Source: Tannerella sp.
GTDB lineage: Bacteria > Bacteroidota > Bacteroidia > Bacteroidales > Tannerellaceae
Assembly: GCA_031271805.1 (NCBI GenBank)
Contig: JAISUX010000118.1
Span: 1 to 32,830, forward strand
Length of the DNA: 32,830 nucleotides
Reading direction: 5' to 3'
Positions 8,401-16,375 of this stretch are shown piece by piece. The first letter of the stretch is position 1. Each line of letters opens with the position of its first letter. Under the pieces are notes generated by a model. That model ran no database searches, was not told the origin of the DNA, and was given only the letters and a program-made list of their open reading frames with translations. The position numbers and the translations under genes were made by a program.

Positions 8401-8858
8401 TCGGTGACGGTGCCGTTGGTAGTACCTTTTTCAGCTATACTTGCGCCTACTACAGGCTCGCCGGTTGCATCTTTGATAGCGCCTGTGACTTTCTTACTTC
8501 TCTGCGTCGGGGCGGGTAGGGCCTTTTTGTGTAGCGAGATGTAGTTGTCATTGATTGAATATGAAATAACGCCGGAGGAAAAAGCGTCCTTGAGAACTTC
8601 TTCGACCGTGCTGTTACGGACGGAGACTTGGACTTGCTGGCTTAAATCAATCTCTTTCTCACTGAACAAAAACAGGAAATCGGTCTGTTCCTCCACTTCC
8701 TTGATAAATTCTCCGATAGAGAGATTGTTGCGAGTAATTTTCACCTTTGCATCAGGGGAGTATGCCGTGAGGCCTTTTGCCTGTAATGCGGTAAAGGAAA
8801 TTAAAAGCATTGTCAGCTTCAAAATGCGCAAGGTGTTTCTAAATACTTTAATTTTCAT
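5493..8858 (-). CDS. SusC/RagA TonB-dependent outer-membrane transporter with STN domain
   Basis: 1121 residues. After a signal peptide (about 1-27) comes an STN (secretin/TonB N-terminal) domain at about 40-110 (LSIGEFIKEVEEQTDFLFLF), then a carboxypeptidase-regulatory-like beta domain (VTGAIKDATGEPVVGASI, about 124-195), the SusC signature EEVVVIGYGTQKKVNLTGAV and plug (about 200-320), and a long beta barrel to the C-terminus. SusC imports oligosaccharides with SusD. The STN domain is the hallmark of SusC proteins that signal through a FecR anti-sigma factor, and such a FecR gene lies only 17 bases upstream with an ECF sigma gene before it, so regulation by trans-envelope signalling is very likely. 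Confidence 0.94.
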   Translation of the reverse strand: MKIKVFRNTLRILKLTMLLISFTALQAKGLTAYSPDAKVKITRNNLSIGEFIKEVEEQTDFLFLFSEKEIDLSQQVQVSVRNSTVEEVLKDAFSSGVISYSINDNYISLHKKALPAPTQRSKKVTGAIKDATGEPVVGASIAEKGTTNGTVTDDFGNFSLEVDNNAVLKISYIGYTAQEIIVGSQTDIQITLQEDTQALEEVVVIGYGTQKKVNLTGAVSTISEKVIESRPIHSTIDAMQGTIPGLTVQSSGGQPGAFSTLKIRGNTSINSGGALILIDGLPGDINLVNPLDIESISVLKDAASAAIYGARAAEGVILITTKTGQSEKIKIEYSGNFSYNTPTRVPQSNSGLEHMEMANAAFALAKMSAPYPEEALEARRNNSAVSIPSGAGWIFTADTDWIDMLLNHTTQQSHNLTISKSSSGLKYLFSAGWLDENGFFSEYADDNYSRVNIRSNVKVNLAKKLSFDTKISFANSTQNYLPTVQGQWSIPYILFVQAGPTMPIYDENGHYSRYRRQCNVMQQIKEGGEAYNKGQRADGVATLDYMPIDELKLSALGGVTFNNIRGKEFKRTVERWGPLGLLEVAVGQGNPSTISQYVSNNTYLIGQFTADYKKKLGSHDFAVLLGVSYESNDYESLEASRDDILANILPSLNLGTNNINNNAPQNQWALLSFFSRINYEYASKYLFELQLRGDASSRFSKKNRWGIFPSASLAWRIIEEQFMKDQTIFSNLKLRASWGEMGNQNGLGFYDHIAQYNVGGYYPFSSEPKAQWVLENSLPSEDRTWETVEVKNIAIETGFLKNRLNATFDYFVKRNKNMLMSVAIPSVIGINVPTGNYGELMTKGWEISLSWNDKIGDVFYNIGVNVSDQIDKLVNYTNKNISATYGGAADGSQTSNVYTQGYSMGAYFGYKTDGYFQSAEEAASYPHINDNPNVTAGDIKYLDINDDGKVNSPGDLTYIGNRVPRYVFGANFGITWKEWNLSLLFQGVGKRDFYLASNSIAPFVFEYGNTSYKHQRDAWTPDNPDALLPRHIVGATYNYQSSDHWIQDASYLRLKNLQFGYTFSREWIKRIGVDRLRAYFSGENIFEVTNLIDAYDPELTIAGGYMYPLMRNFSFGLNINF

Positions 8859-8875
8859 GACTTTATATTTAATTA

Positions 8876-9835
8876 TTAATATATCCTAATTGATTTTTCT
8901 GATATTTCATTGAAGTTGAACGGGTGAATGTCCTGCAAGGCCTTTAAAATTACTTTGACGTCGTCGCTTTGACGGACTTTTCCGGAGTAGAGACGGTCGA
9001 GAGGTAGCGAAGTCTCGATTTCAAAATTTATGTTATACCATAACGACAGATAATCCAAAATGTCAACTAACGGTTTGTTCCGGAACGTGAAAATGCCTTT
9101 TTTGAGATAGTCTTCGTTGTCGAAGGGCGTTGAGGTTAGCCTCATAATGTCGTTTTTGAAAATGACGGAATGGCCGGGTGAAAGGATGATCGGAGAATCG
9201 GGGTTGTCGTGCGCAACTACAGCCACCTTGCCTTCGACAAGGTTGGTCTCGAAGCGTGGCGAGGCAGAATAGGCAAAGACATTGAAGCGGGTGCCTAATG
9301 CCTTGACATCATACTGCCCGGTGCGTACGATAAACGGACGACGTTGGTCTTTGGCGACGCTGAAGAAGCCTTCGCCATCAAGTTCTATCAGTCGTTCCTT
9401 CTTGCCGAACCGTTCGGGCGACTTTACTACGGTGCGGGGGCTTAACCAGGCTTCGGTTCCATCGGCAAAAGTGATGTGGACATGCTGGCCTTCGGGCGCT
9501 TCGATGATATTTTGCAGCACAATCTTGTCTTCCGAGTTCCTGTTGTACAAAAGCCAGGCGTTTACGGCAATGAGAACAATTATTGCGGCATACTTCATGA
9601 CTTCCGCTATGATACGTCGAGTTCGCTTGGCGCCGAATTGCCGCATCAAATCTTGTCTCATGCGTGCGGCATACGTAGCGTCGCCGTTGCAGGGATAGAG
9701 TCCTGTCAGCGCCTTGGCGTTCTGGATGCGGATAAATTCCGCACGTGCTGCATTGTCCGTTCTCAATGCTTCGAACATTTTTCGCTTTTCGCTTGCCGGC
9801 ATCGTTCCGGCAAAATAGTCATCTAATATTTCCAT
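8876..9835 (-). CDS. FecR-family anti-sigma factor
   Basis: 319 residues with one transmembrane segment at about 82-97 (AAIIVLIAVNAWLLYN). The N-terminal cytoplasmic part would hold the sigma factor. The periplasmic part has a FecR domain at about 110-210 (ITFADGTEAWLSPRT, ALGTRFNVFAY, LVEGKVAV) and a C-terminal DUF4974 domain at about 250-318 (NKPLVDILDYLSLWYNINFE), which resembles and contacts the STN domain of the partner SusC. It follows the ECF sigma gene after 67 bases and precedes susC by 17. Its role is to restrain the sigma factor until SusC senses its glycan. Complete and unremarkable for the family. Confidence 0.93.
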   Translation of the reverse strand: MEILDDYFAGTMPASEKRKMFEALRTDNAARAEFIRIQNAKALTGLYPCNGDATYAARMRQDLMRQFGAKRTRRIIAEVMKYAAIIVLIAVNAWLLYNRNSEDKIVLQNIIEAPEGQHVHITFADGTEAWLSPRTVVKSPERFGKKERLIELDGEGFFSVAKDQRRPFIVRTGQYDVKALGTRFNVFAYSASPRFETNLVEGKVAVVAHDNPDSPIILSPGHSVIFKNDIMRLTSTPFDNEDYLKKGIFTFRNKPLVDILDYLSLWYNINFEIETSLPLDRLYSGKVRQSDDVKVILKALQDIHPFNFNEISEKSIRIY

Positions 9836-9902
9836 ATAATTATCTTCTCAATGGTATGACGAAAAAAACGCCCTCATCTACTATTCCATATCGAAAAAAA
9901 AA

Positions 9903-10469
9903 TCACAGGAAGAAATACAGGGCGGGAAGATAGTCTCTCAGTTCGACGTTTAGCTTGTGTATTGCCTTGGAAATGTGGTTCTGAACGGTATTGGGGGAGA
10001 TATTGAGTTTGTCGGCTATTTCTTTGTGTGACAGGCCTTCACGCCGACTCAGAAGAAATGCTTCGCGGCATTTTTCGGGAAGGTGATTGATGGCGGTTTC
10101 GAGAATTTCGTCGATGTTCTGTTCCGTGAATATCTCATCGCGGAACTGCTGCAGGGCTTCGACCTTAAGGCGTATTTCTTCGTTTTGAGGGTCGTCAATG
10201 GAGATAATCCGGCCGTTCTCCCGGCTCTTTTTTCGATGGAAATCCAAGCAACGGTTCTTGGTGAGCGTGAAAAGATAGGCGCCGACGTTGGATATCGCCT
10301 CGAAGGTCTCGCCTTTTTCCAGTAGAGAAAGAAAGATGTTCTGGGCGATGTTTTCGGCGTCTTGCAACGACATGACATATTCGCGGGCAAAGCGTACCAT
10401 CCTTGGGAAATACTGCTCGTATATACTTCCGAAATCCTTGCTGTCCGAATTAATCCCGTCTTTTTTCAT
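9903..10469 (-). CDS. ECF RNA polymerase sigma factor of the SusCD locus
   Basis: 188 residues. Region 2 spans about 16-85 (YFPRMVRFAREYVMSLQDAENIAQNIFLSL, then YLFTLTKNRCLDFHR) and region 4 about 125-180 (LPEKCREAFLLSRREGLSHKEIADKLNISPNTVQNHISKA), the usual two-domain ECF layout. It is the first gene of the minus-strand locus, so it should activate the fecR-susC-susD-sulfatase genes once released by FecR. The start at 10469 is chosen because it is the first ATG and sits about 30 bases below a promoter-like box. No zinc-binding or extra C-terminal domain is seen. Confidence 0.93.
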   Translation of the reverse strand: MKKDGINSDSKDFGSIYEQYFPRMVRFAREYVMSLQDAENIAQNIFLSLLEKGETFEAISNVGAYLFTLTKNRCLDFHRKKSRENGRIISIDDPQNEEIRLKVEALQQFRDEIFTEQNIDEILETAINHLPEKCREAFLLSRREGLSHKEIADKLNISPNTVQNHISKAIHKLNVELRDYLPALYFFL

Positions 10470-10497
10470 TTGAACGTAAATTTATGGTACGATGGTG

Positions 10498-10505
10498 CAA
10501 AGTTA
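10498..10505 (-). promoter_or_regulatory. Promoter box upstream of the ECF sigma gene
   Basis: TAACTTTG on the minus strand matches TAnnTTTG and lies 28 bases upstream of the sigma ATG. The nearest TTTG (10529-10532) is 23 bases away, slightly long, so the distal box is uncertain. Intergenic bases 10506-10604 hold nothing else I can name. Confidence 0.4.
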
Positions 10506-10604
10506 GCATAAAATTTTGAAATTACACACAAACAAATAAAAATTTAAGACAAAATTTATAGGCTAAAGGAGTAACTTGGCCCTATTTCTGCCATAAAAAA
10601 CAAT

Positions 10605-11840
10605 TTATACATGTAAATTTTCAAACAGCTCCATGAATTGCCCGGCTTGGGAGGCGCGGGAGAATTTCAGGATTTCTTCCCTTTTAGGGAAGGTTGTTAT
10701 GGGGGAATGGGGGTCGGAGAGCCATTGTTGGTAAAGGTTTTTGATAAAAACGTAGGCTTCTGAGGCGGTATGCGCCGAGATGCCGGAATGGGTATCGGCG
10801 ATGGTTTTTTCCAAGAGCGCTTCGTCGCCGCGGACGCAAAGGATGGGCTTTTGGACGGCAAGGTATTCAAAAAACTTTGTAGTCATCACCCCTTTGGGGC
10901 CTTTGGCAGAGGATTTGTTGGTCAGGAGCAGCAATATGTTGCTCTCGTTCAGGATACCGGGGATTTCGGGAGCCGGGACGTAGGCGTTGTATGACATCAA
11001 AGCTACGGCGAGGGGATATTTCGAGGCCTCGCGACGGATTATTTCTTCCGATTTTTCGTCCATATACCAGCGTATCACGAATCTATCCGGACTTATTATC
11101 CCTTCGGCGGCAAGCTTTTCTACAGCTTCGAAAAGCAATGACGGGTCGCGCATCGCAGTGCTCAGCAAACGGCCGGTGTATGTAATGTTGAACCTCTCAG
11201 CCGGCTTGGGGGAGGGGAAGAAAATCTCCGGGTCGAAGCCGTTGTAAATCAAGTGCGGCTTGTATCGTCTGAGCGTCTCGACATGCCAGGGCGAGACGGT
11301 TGTCACGACCGATGCCCTGCCAAGCGCACGGTTACGCACGCCCACACTGCGGCGGCGGAACCATGCGGCAAGGATGCCTTCGAGACCAAATAGCCGCGGC
11401 AGCCGGTGGGCGATAAACTCGGTTCCGCTGTATTGCTCTATGATGTCGCGAAGATCGACAACCAGCGGAAGGCCGGTTTTAAGCGCAAGTCTGCCGGCGG
11501 CTACCAAGGGGAATGTGCGGTATGTGCTGCAAAGAATCAGGTCGAAGTTGCGGCCCTCGGTTTTCTTAAGCGCCTCGCGGTAGAGGCGGACGTCTTTGTA
11601 GCAGAAAAACATGTCGAGCAACAGCAGCGCGGCGCGGCGTACTTTAGAGCTTGCCGTTGAGTAATAATTTATGTACGTCACCTCGGTGTCGCCCTTGAGG
11701 AACCTGAAAGTCTCGTCCGGAATATATTCCGTCACCACTACCGGATTAATATTATTAGCTTTAAGATATTTACACAGATATCCCATACGCGGCCCGAAGG
11801 CCGGAGGGAACATGTCACAGAGGATTAGAATTGATTTCAT
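10605..11840 (-). CDS. Glycosyltransferase, GT4-like (GT-B fold)
   Basis: 411 residues, no signal peptide. The N-terminal half (ILILCDMFPPAFGPRMGYLCKYL) has the glycine-containing loop of GT-B enzymes. The C-terminal half holds FNITYTGRL, followed by a late KFFEYLAVQKPILCV segment in the position of the nucleotide-sugar-binding E-x7-E region of GT4 enzymes. It would transfer a sugar from an NDP- or UDP-donor in the cytoplasm. It is the last gene of a four-gene minus-strand operon and overlaps the wecB-like gene by 26 bases, so translation is probably coupled. The neighbouring epimerase suggests that ManNAc or a derivative may be among the sugars used. Donor and acceptor remain unknown. Confidence 0.82.
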   Translation of the reverse strand: MKSILILCDMFPPAFGPRMGYLCKYLKANNINPVVVTEYIPDETFRFLKGDTEVTYINYYSTASSKVRRAALLLLDMFFCYKDVRLYREALKKTEGRNFDLILCSTYRTFPLVAAGRLALKTGLPLVVDLRDIIEQYSGTEFIAHRLPRLFGLEGILAAWFRRRSVGVRNRALGRASVVTTVSPWHVETLRRYKPHLIYNGFDPEIFFPSPKPAERFNITYTGRLLSTAMRDPSLLFEAVEKLAAEGIISPDRFVIRWYMDEKSEEIIRREASKYPLAVALMSYNAYVPAPEIPGILNESNILLLLTNKSSAKGPKGVMTTKFFEYLAVQKPILCVRGDEALLEKTIADTHSGISAHTASEAYVFIKNLYQQWLSDPHSPITTFPKREEILKFSRASQAGQFMELFENLHV

Positions 11841-12930
11841 GACACTTGATTATAGCGTTGATTATCTTTTCTGCGGCCTCTCCGTGGCCGTATTCCGGAA
11901 TTGTCTCACGGTGATTTGCCCGGCAGCAATTGACTGCCGCGATGATTTGACCCGTCTTGCGGCCGGCGATGATATTCCATCCCGCTTCTACGGTCTCAAC
12001 CCACTCGGTTTCATCGCGTAGCGTGATGCAGGGTGTGCGGTGGAAATAAGCCTCCTTTTGAACGCCGCCCGAATCCGTCAGTATCATCAGGGCGTTTTTT
12101 TCGAGCATAACCATGTCGAGGTAATCTACCGGGGATATCAGGCGCAAGTGAGGGTTCAATGCAATATCCGGCGCCAAATTGTAGCTATCTATATATGATC
12201 GGGTCCTCGGATGCAGGGGCAGGATTACCGGGCAGTCGGAGGTCGCTATCTCAACGAGAGCGGCGATGATCTGTTTCAGGCAGTCCGGGTTATCGGTGTT
12301 TTCGGCGCGGTGGATAGTGCAGAGGCGGAAACGTTTGGATTCAATGCCGAGTTCGGAAAGGATTTTCGAGCCTTCCTCCGCAACGGCGCCATAAATCAGG
12401 GCGGCGTCGTACATCACGTCGCCGGCATGAAAAAGCCCCCTCGTGATGCCCTCGCGTGCCAGGTTCTCGATGGCCTTGTACGTCGGACAGAAGAGCAAGC
12501 TCGCAATATGGTCTGTCAAGACACGATTCCTTTCTTCAGGCATCAGAGGGTTGAAACTTCGCAGTCCCGCTTCGATGTGGATGACAGGAATGTGGAGCAT
12601 TGAAGCGGCGAGGGCGCCTGCGAGGGTCGAAGTTGTGTCGCCGAAAACCATCGTGTAGTCGGGCCGGCTTTCTATCAAAGCTTTTTCTATTCCTGTCAGC
12701 ATCGCGGCAAGCGTTTCGGCCTGATTTGCGAGGCCTCCGCAATGCAGCTGCCAATCCGGTTGCCGTATGCCTAAGTTATGGAAAAAAACCTCGTTCATAT
12801 TCGTGTCGTAGTGTTGTCCGGTGTGTAAAATCAACTCCTCTATCGGAGCCGTAGAAGTTTTAATCGCCCGGCTAATCATTGCCGATTTTATCAACTGCGG
12901 GCGCGCACCTATTATAGTTACTATCTTCAT
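11815..12930 (-). CDS. wecB: Non-hydrolysing UDP-N-acetylglucosamine 2-epimerase
   Basis: 371 residues, the usual length. It starts KIVTIIGARPQLIKSA and carries the family motifs HTGQHYD, VFGDTTSTLAG, HIEAGLRSF, PEERNRVLTDHIA, TIHRAENTD, LPLHPRTR, TDSGGVQKEA and LRDETEWVETV. The enzyme interconverts UDP-GlcNAc and UDP-ManNAc in the cytoplasm for surface-polysaccharide synthesis. Related WbpI-type enzymes act on diacetamido sugars and cannot be excluded by eye. Its ATG overlaps the stop of the deacetylase-like gene by 4 bases, and its 3' end overlaps the glycosyltransferase by 26 bases. Confidence 0.88.
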   Translation of the reverse strand: MKIVTIIGARPQLIKSAMISRAIKTSTAPIEELILHTGQHYDTNMNEVFFHNLGIRQPDWQLHCGGLANQAETLAAMLTGIEKALIESRPDYTMVFGDTTSTLAGALAASMLHIPVIHIEAGLRSFNPLMPEERNRVLTDHIASLLFCPTYKAIENLAREGITRGLFHAGDVMYDAALIYGAVAEEGSKILSELGIESKRFRLCTIHRAENTDNPDCLKQIIAALVEIATSDCPVILPLHPRTRSYIDSYNLAPDIALNPHLRLISPVDYLDMVMLEKNALMILTDSGGVQKEAYFHRTPCITLRDETEWVETVEAGWNIIAGRKTGQIIAAVNCCRANHRETIPEYGHGEAAEKIINAIIKCHEINSNPL

Positions 12931-14258
12931 TCCGACTGCAATTTCTGTAATAATTCGACATACAAATCACGCAAATACCTCTTTACGCCTTCGATGACAG
13001 AGGTGTTATGCCATAATAACGTCAGTTCACCGTGATTATTTCGGACGTATTCGATTAATTTCATGCAATAATCGAGCGCCGCATCGTGTGGAAGATTCAT
13101 ATATGCCGGCTCGTCGAGCGTGCCATCCATTATCGTGAGAGGGTGTAAGACGAGATGGTCGGAAATGCTGTTTCTTTCCAAGTCGAACCGGTGTACCTTT
13201 CTTGAAGTGCCGAGGCGAAAACCGGCGACATCGGCATATCCCATCGTGAAATCTTCGCGGAAGTTAAGATTATCGAGCGCAAGGGCGTGCGAAGGTTCGC
13301 GTGATGCGAGAAAATGGTGGCGGTTGCAGTCGATTTCACAAGTCATCGCAAGCGTTTGCGAATAATAAAATTTCTCCAACCGCGCCTTTTCTTCTTTGAT
13401 AAGATCCGGATTCTTGCCAGCGGAATAGCTGCTGTGAAGGCCTATGCGAACATTGCAGGACGTCGCTAAGCGAAGTAATTCACGAATGTCCTTGCTGTTG
13501 AGGTCATAAAGTGGGCGGTCTTGCGGAGAGGAGCCACCTGCTTTCAGAAAAAAAATCGTTTTACAACGTTCACGGCCGAGTTTTTCGGACAAGGCTGCAT
13601 CTTGTTCGAGCAACCACGGAAAGGTATAGTAAGGATCATTCTCCAACTCTCCGTTTTTGATTTTAAGAAGCTGTTTGAGGTTCTGCCCCTCTTTTAGACA
13701 GCGCAAGACGCTTCGAACTGTGCGACAGTAGAAAGGAGCATCTACGTCGTGTGTAAGATAAATCGTTTCGATTTTGCATGGAGGATCTTCGATATCTACC
13801 CCGCTGTCTCTAAGCCATTTGCGAAGCAGTCGTCCATATTCGTCCACGATAGGGCGATGAATGAATCCTGCGCGAAAAGGCAGCGATTCGCGTCCGGGGA
13901 AGCGTCCGTGTTCATCGCGTATTTCCGGCCGGATTTTTTCTTCGTAGCGGCTCAAAAGGAAGAAAGCGCTCGCAACGATGTCGGCATGTACAACCACAGT
14001 GTCCCCCAGACGTTCGATTTCAGGCCTTCCAAACAAAAGCGGCACTCCTTCAATATCATGCAGCGGCATCGCCGGCAGTGATTCTTTCGTGCCGTAAAGA
14101 TTCTCCGAAAAGAAACCTGACGGCACAATTACGACTTTGAAGTTTTGAAAACACGTTATTTCGGCGGTATAACCCACTGCATTGACAATATTATCAGACG
14201 GATAATCGCCAATCAAAAATTTTATGATGTAATCAATTATTTCCTTTTGTTTGTTCAT
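12927..14258 (-). CDS. Polysaccharide-deacetylase-like protein with N-terminal DUF7033-type domain
   Basis: 443 residues, no signal peptide. Residues about 1-150 resemble the DUF7033 module seen in front of Bacteroidota deacetylase-like proteins (ASAFFLLSRYEE, FPGRESLPFRAGFIHRPIVDEY). From about 165 it reads like a NodB-type domain: YLTHDVDAP supplies the paired aspartates, RIGLHSSYSAG a histidine, and LVLHPLTIMDGTL and LLWHNTS later conserved segments. It may deacetylate an N-acetylated sugar or glycan intermediate in the cytoplasm; the catalytic set is only partly recognisable. It overlaps both neighbours by 4 bases (ATGA junctions), so it is part of a coupled operon. Confidence 0.7.
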   Translation of the reverse strand: MNKQKEIIDYIIKFLIGDYPSDNIVNAVGYTAEITCFQNFKVVIVPSGFFSENLYGTKESLPAMPLHDIEGVPLLFGRPEIERLGDTVVVHADIVASAFFLLSRYEEKIRPEIRDEHGRFPGRESLPFRAGFIHRPIVDEYGRLLRKWLRDSGVDIEDPPCKIETIYLTHDVDAPFYCRTVRSVLRCLKEGQNLKQLLKIKNGELENDPYYTFPWLLEQDAALSEKLGRERCKTIFFLKAGGSSPQDRPLYDLNSKDIRELLRLATSCNVRIGLHSSYSAGKNPDLIKEEKARLEKFYYSQTLAMTCEIDCNRHHFLASREPSHALALDNLNFREDFTMGYADVAGFRLGTSRKVHRFDLERNSISDHLVLHPLTIMDGTLDEPAYMNLPHDAALDYCMKLIEYVRNNHGELTLLWHNTSVIEGVKRYLRDLYVELLQKLQSE

Positions 14259-15202
14259 AAGCGTCTCATTTTCAGTTTTATCTTCACGCGATCGAGAATA
14301 GTCAATTTTGCCTTGCTAATCATGAAATAGGGCGTTTGGACGGCGCCAAATTCGCGGAAAAAGCGTTCTACACCGGGAAGCATAGAGCCTTCAAAGTCAA
14401 AATGGTCGGTATATTGCGAGGCGTGCCGGATTGCTTCCCATAAAACTAAGGTATGGGCGCCCGAATGACGCAACGAGGGATCTCCGCCGCCGGCTATGTA
14501 GTAGGCGGACGACGGCTGCCAAACGACAAAAGCGGCGGCGTGGAGACAGCCATCGCGATCGTAGCCGCCGAATATCTCGCCCTGTTCGCGCCGACGGGCT
14601 GTTTCGACAAGACGGCGCATGACAACGGGACTTTGAGTGTTGCGACAATTCTGACGCTCGAAAGTCAGGTTTTGGATTTTCAAAAAATCTTCAATAGGAA
14701 GGCCCATGCGCACTTCAATATGCTTGTTTTCAGCCGATTTGAGATTGCGGCGCGTCTGTTGGCTCATTCCGGCAAGGATGGTTTCCGAATTTTTTATGTT
14801 GTAGAGAATGTAGGTGTAGCGCGTTGTCTGCGAGTATCCCGCCCAATAGAACGGCAACCAATCGGTGAAAGAATGGTCGAAGTTTTGCAGGAAGACCCTG
14901 TATCGCCCGATTCGTGCGATAAATTCTTTGCAGATAGCTTGACGATGTTCGAGAACAGACGAATATTTTACGTCGGTAGCATCGGCGGCGAACCAAATAC
15001 CCATTGACTGGGTGTAGTGGGGCATAGAAATGACGCCTTTACAGGGCAGGTACAATGGCATTGCCGCAAGCGTATGACCGTTTTTGACCGACAACAGCAC
15101 GTCCCAGTCATCACCGCACACCGCATCTAACCACCAGTCTCGAATAAAGACCGGCAGACTTTCCTCACAGGCACATAATTTCCGATATGATTCTTTTGAC
15201 AT
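14255..15202 (-). CDS. FemAB/GNAT-fold acyltransferase (BioF2-like)
   Basis: 315 residues. Two GNAT-like halves can be seen: an N-terminal one with WWLDAVCG and LAAMPLYLP, and a C-terminal one (about 150-300) with QQTRRNLKSAEN, FGGYDRDGCLHAAAFVVWQ, YYIAGGGDPSLR and FDFEGSMLPGVERFFREFGA. The last pattern is typical of the 'GNAT acetyltransferase-like' family related to FemAB and LpxD-like amide-forming enzymes. The likely role is N-acylation, or aminoacyl transfer, of a sugar in polysaccharide synthesis. It is the first of the four-gene operon, 44 bases after recA, and overlaps the next gene by 4 bases. Confidence 0.75.
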   Translation of the reverse strand: MSKESYRKLCACEESLPVFIRDWWLDAVCGDDWDVLLSVKNGHTLAAMPLYLPCKGVISMPHYTQSMGIWFAADATDVKYSSVLEHRQAICKEFIARIGRYRVFLQNFDHSFTDWLPFYWAGYSQTTRYTYILYNIKNSETILAGMSQQTRRNLKSAENKHIEVRMGLPIEDFLKIQNLTFERQNCRNTQSPVVMRRLVETARRREQGEIFGGYDRDGCLHAAAFVVWQPSSAYYIAGGGDPSLRHSGAHTLVLWEAIRHASQYTDHFDFEGSMLPGVERFFREFGAVQTPYFMISKAKLTILDRVKIKLKMRRL

Positions 15203-15246
15203 AAGAAAAATCTTCGTTCAAAGGAAATAACGCGCCGGAAGGGGAT

Positions 15247-16275
15247 TTATTTCTTCAACGCCTCGAAAATCAATTTTTCGAGTTCTTCGGCGAGTTCGGG
15301 GTTGTCCTCAACGCACTTTTTGGAAGCGTCGCGTCCTTGGCCGAGCTTGGTGTCATTGTAACTGAACCATGCGCCGCTTTTCTTGACGATATTGTGCTCG
15401 ACGCCGAGGTCGATTATCTCGCCCGAACGCGAAATTCCTTCACCGAACATTATATCAAATTCGGCCTTGCGGAACGGAGGAGCGACCTTGTTTTTGACCA
15501 CTTTTACGCGCACCTGGTTGCCGATCACGTCATCACCGTCTTTCAGCGAGCCGATGCGGCGAATGTCTAAGCGCACCGAAGCGTAGAATTTCAAAGCGTT
15601 ACCGCCGGTTGTCGTTTCGGGATTGCCGAACATGATGCCGATTTTGTCGCGTAATTGGTTGATAAAGATGCACGTAGTTTTGGTTTTGCTGATGGCGGCG
15701 GTCAGTTTGCGTAGCGCCTGCGACATGAGGCGCGCCTGAAGCCCCATCTTACTGTCGCCCATATCGCCTTCTATCTCGGCCTTGGGAGTGAGGGCTGCGA
15801 CCGAGTCGATGACAACTATATCGACCGCCGATGAGCGTATCAACTGCTCGGCAATTTCGAGCGCCTGCTCGCCGTTGTCGGGCTGCGAAATCCATAAATT
15901 ATCGACATCGACGCCCAGCTTCTCGGCATAAAAGCGGTCGAAAGCATGTTCGGCGTCAATGAAAGCCGCTATACCACCCATTTTTTGAGCCTCTGCAATG
16001 GCATGGATTGCGAGGGTTGTCTTTCCCGACGACTCGGGTCCGTAAATCTCAATAACACGTCCGCGCGGATAGCCGCCTACACCGAGGGCGGCATTCAAGC
16101 CTATCGAGCCGCTCGGTATAACTTCCACATTTTCAATAGTTTCGTCGCCGAGTTTCATTATCGACCCTTTGCCGTAACTCTTTTCAATCTTGTCCATCGC
16201 CGCACGCAAAGCCTTGAGTTTATCTGCATTAACCGCCCCTTTTTCTTCCTGAAGTTCTTCTTTTTCCTTAGCCAT
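15247..16275 (-). CDS. recA: Recombinase RecA
   Basis: 342 residues, full length. The Walker A motif is GPESSGKTT, the Walker B region [10 protein letters not shown], and the DNA-binding loops follow ([18 protein letters not shown], then [10 protein letters not shown] and [17 protein letters not shown]). RecA forms the ATP-dependent filament on single-stranded DNA for homologous recombination and SOS co-protease activity. The N-terminus is a little longer and more charged than in E. coli ([13 protein letters not shown]). A good promoter lies just upstream. Downstream, the polysaccharide operon follows after 44 bases with no terminator visible to me, so read-through is possible. Confidence 0.98.
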   Translation of the reverse strand: MAKEKEELQEEKGAVNADKLKALRAAMDKIEKSYGKGSIMKLGDETIENVEVIPSGSIGLNAALGVGGYPRGRVIEIYGPESSGKTTLAIHAIAEAQKMGGIAAFIDAEHAFDRFYAEKLGVDVDNLWISQPDNGEQALEIAEQLIRSSAVDIVVIDSVAALTPKAEIEGDMGDSKMGLQARLMSQALRKLTAAISKTKTTCIFINQLRDKIGIMFGNPETTTGGNALKFYASVRLDIRRIGSLKDGDDVIGNQVRVKVVKNKVAPPFRKAEFDIMFGEGISRSGEIIDLGVEHNIVKKSGAWFSYNDTKLGQGRDASKKCVEDNPELAEELEKLIFEALKK

Positions 16276-16310
16276 AATACATATATTTAAAATTTATTAA
16301 ATTTCGACTG

Positions 16311-16341
16311 CAATGATACGGAAAGTTTTCGACATAGCAAA
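16311..16341 (-). promoter_or_regulatory. recA promoter
   Basis: On the minus strand TTTG (16338-16341), 19 bases, then TATCATTG (16311-16318), a one-mismatch match to TAnnTTTG, 36 bases upstream of the recA ATG. No obvious LexA-type dyad is seen over it. Confidence 0.5.
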
Positions 16342-16375
16342 GCATTTCGATTTTTTTTAACAATACATTCAACTT

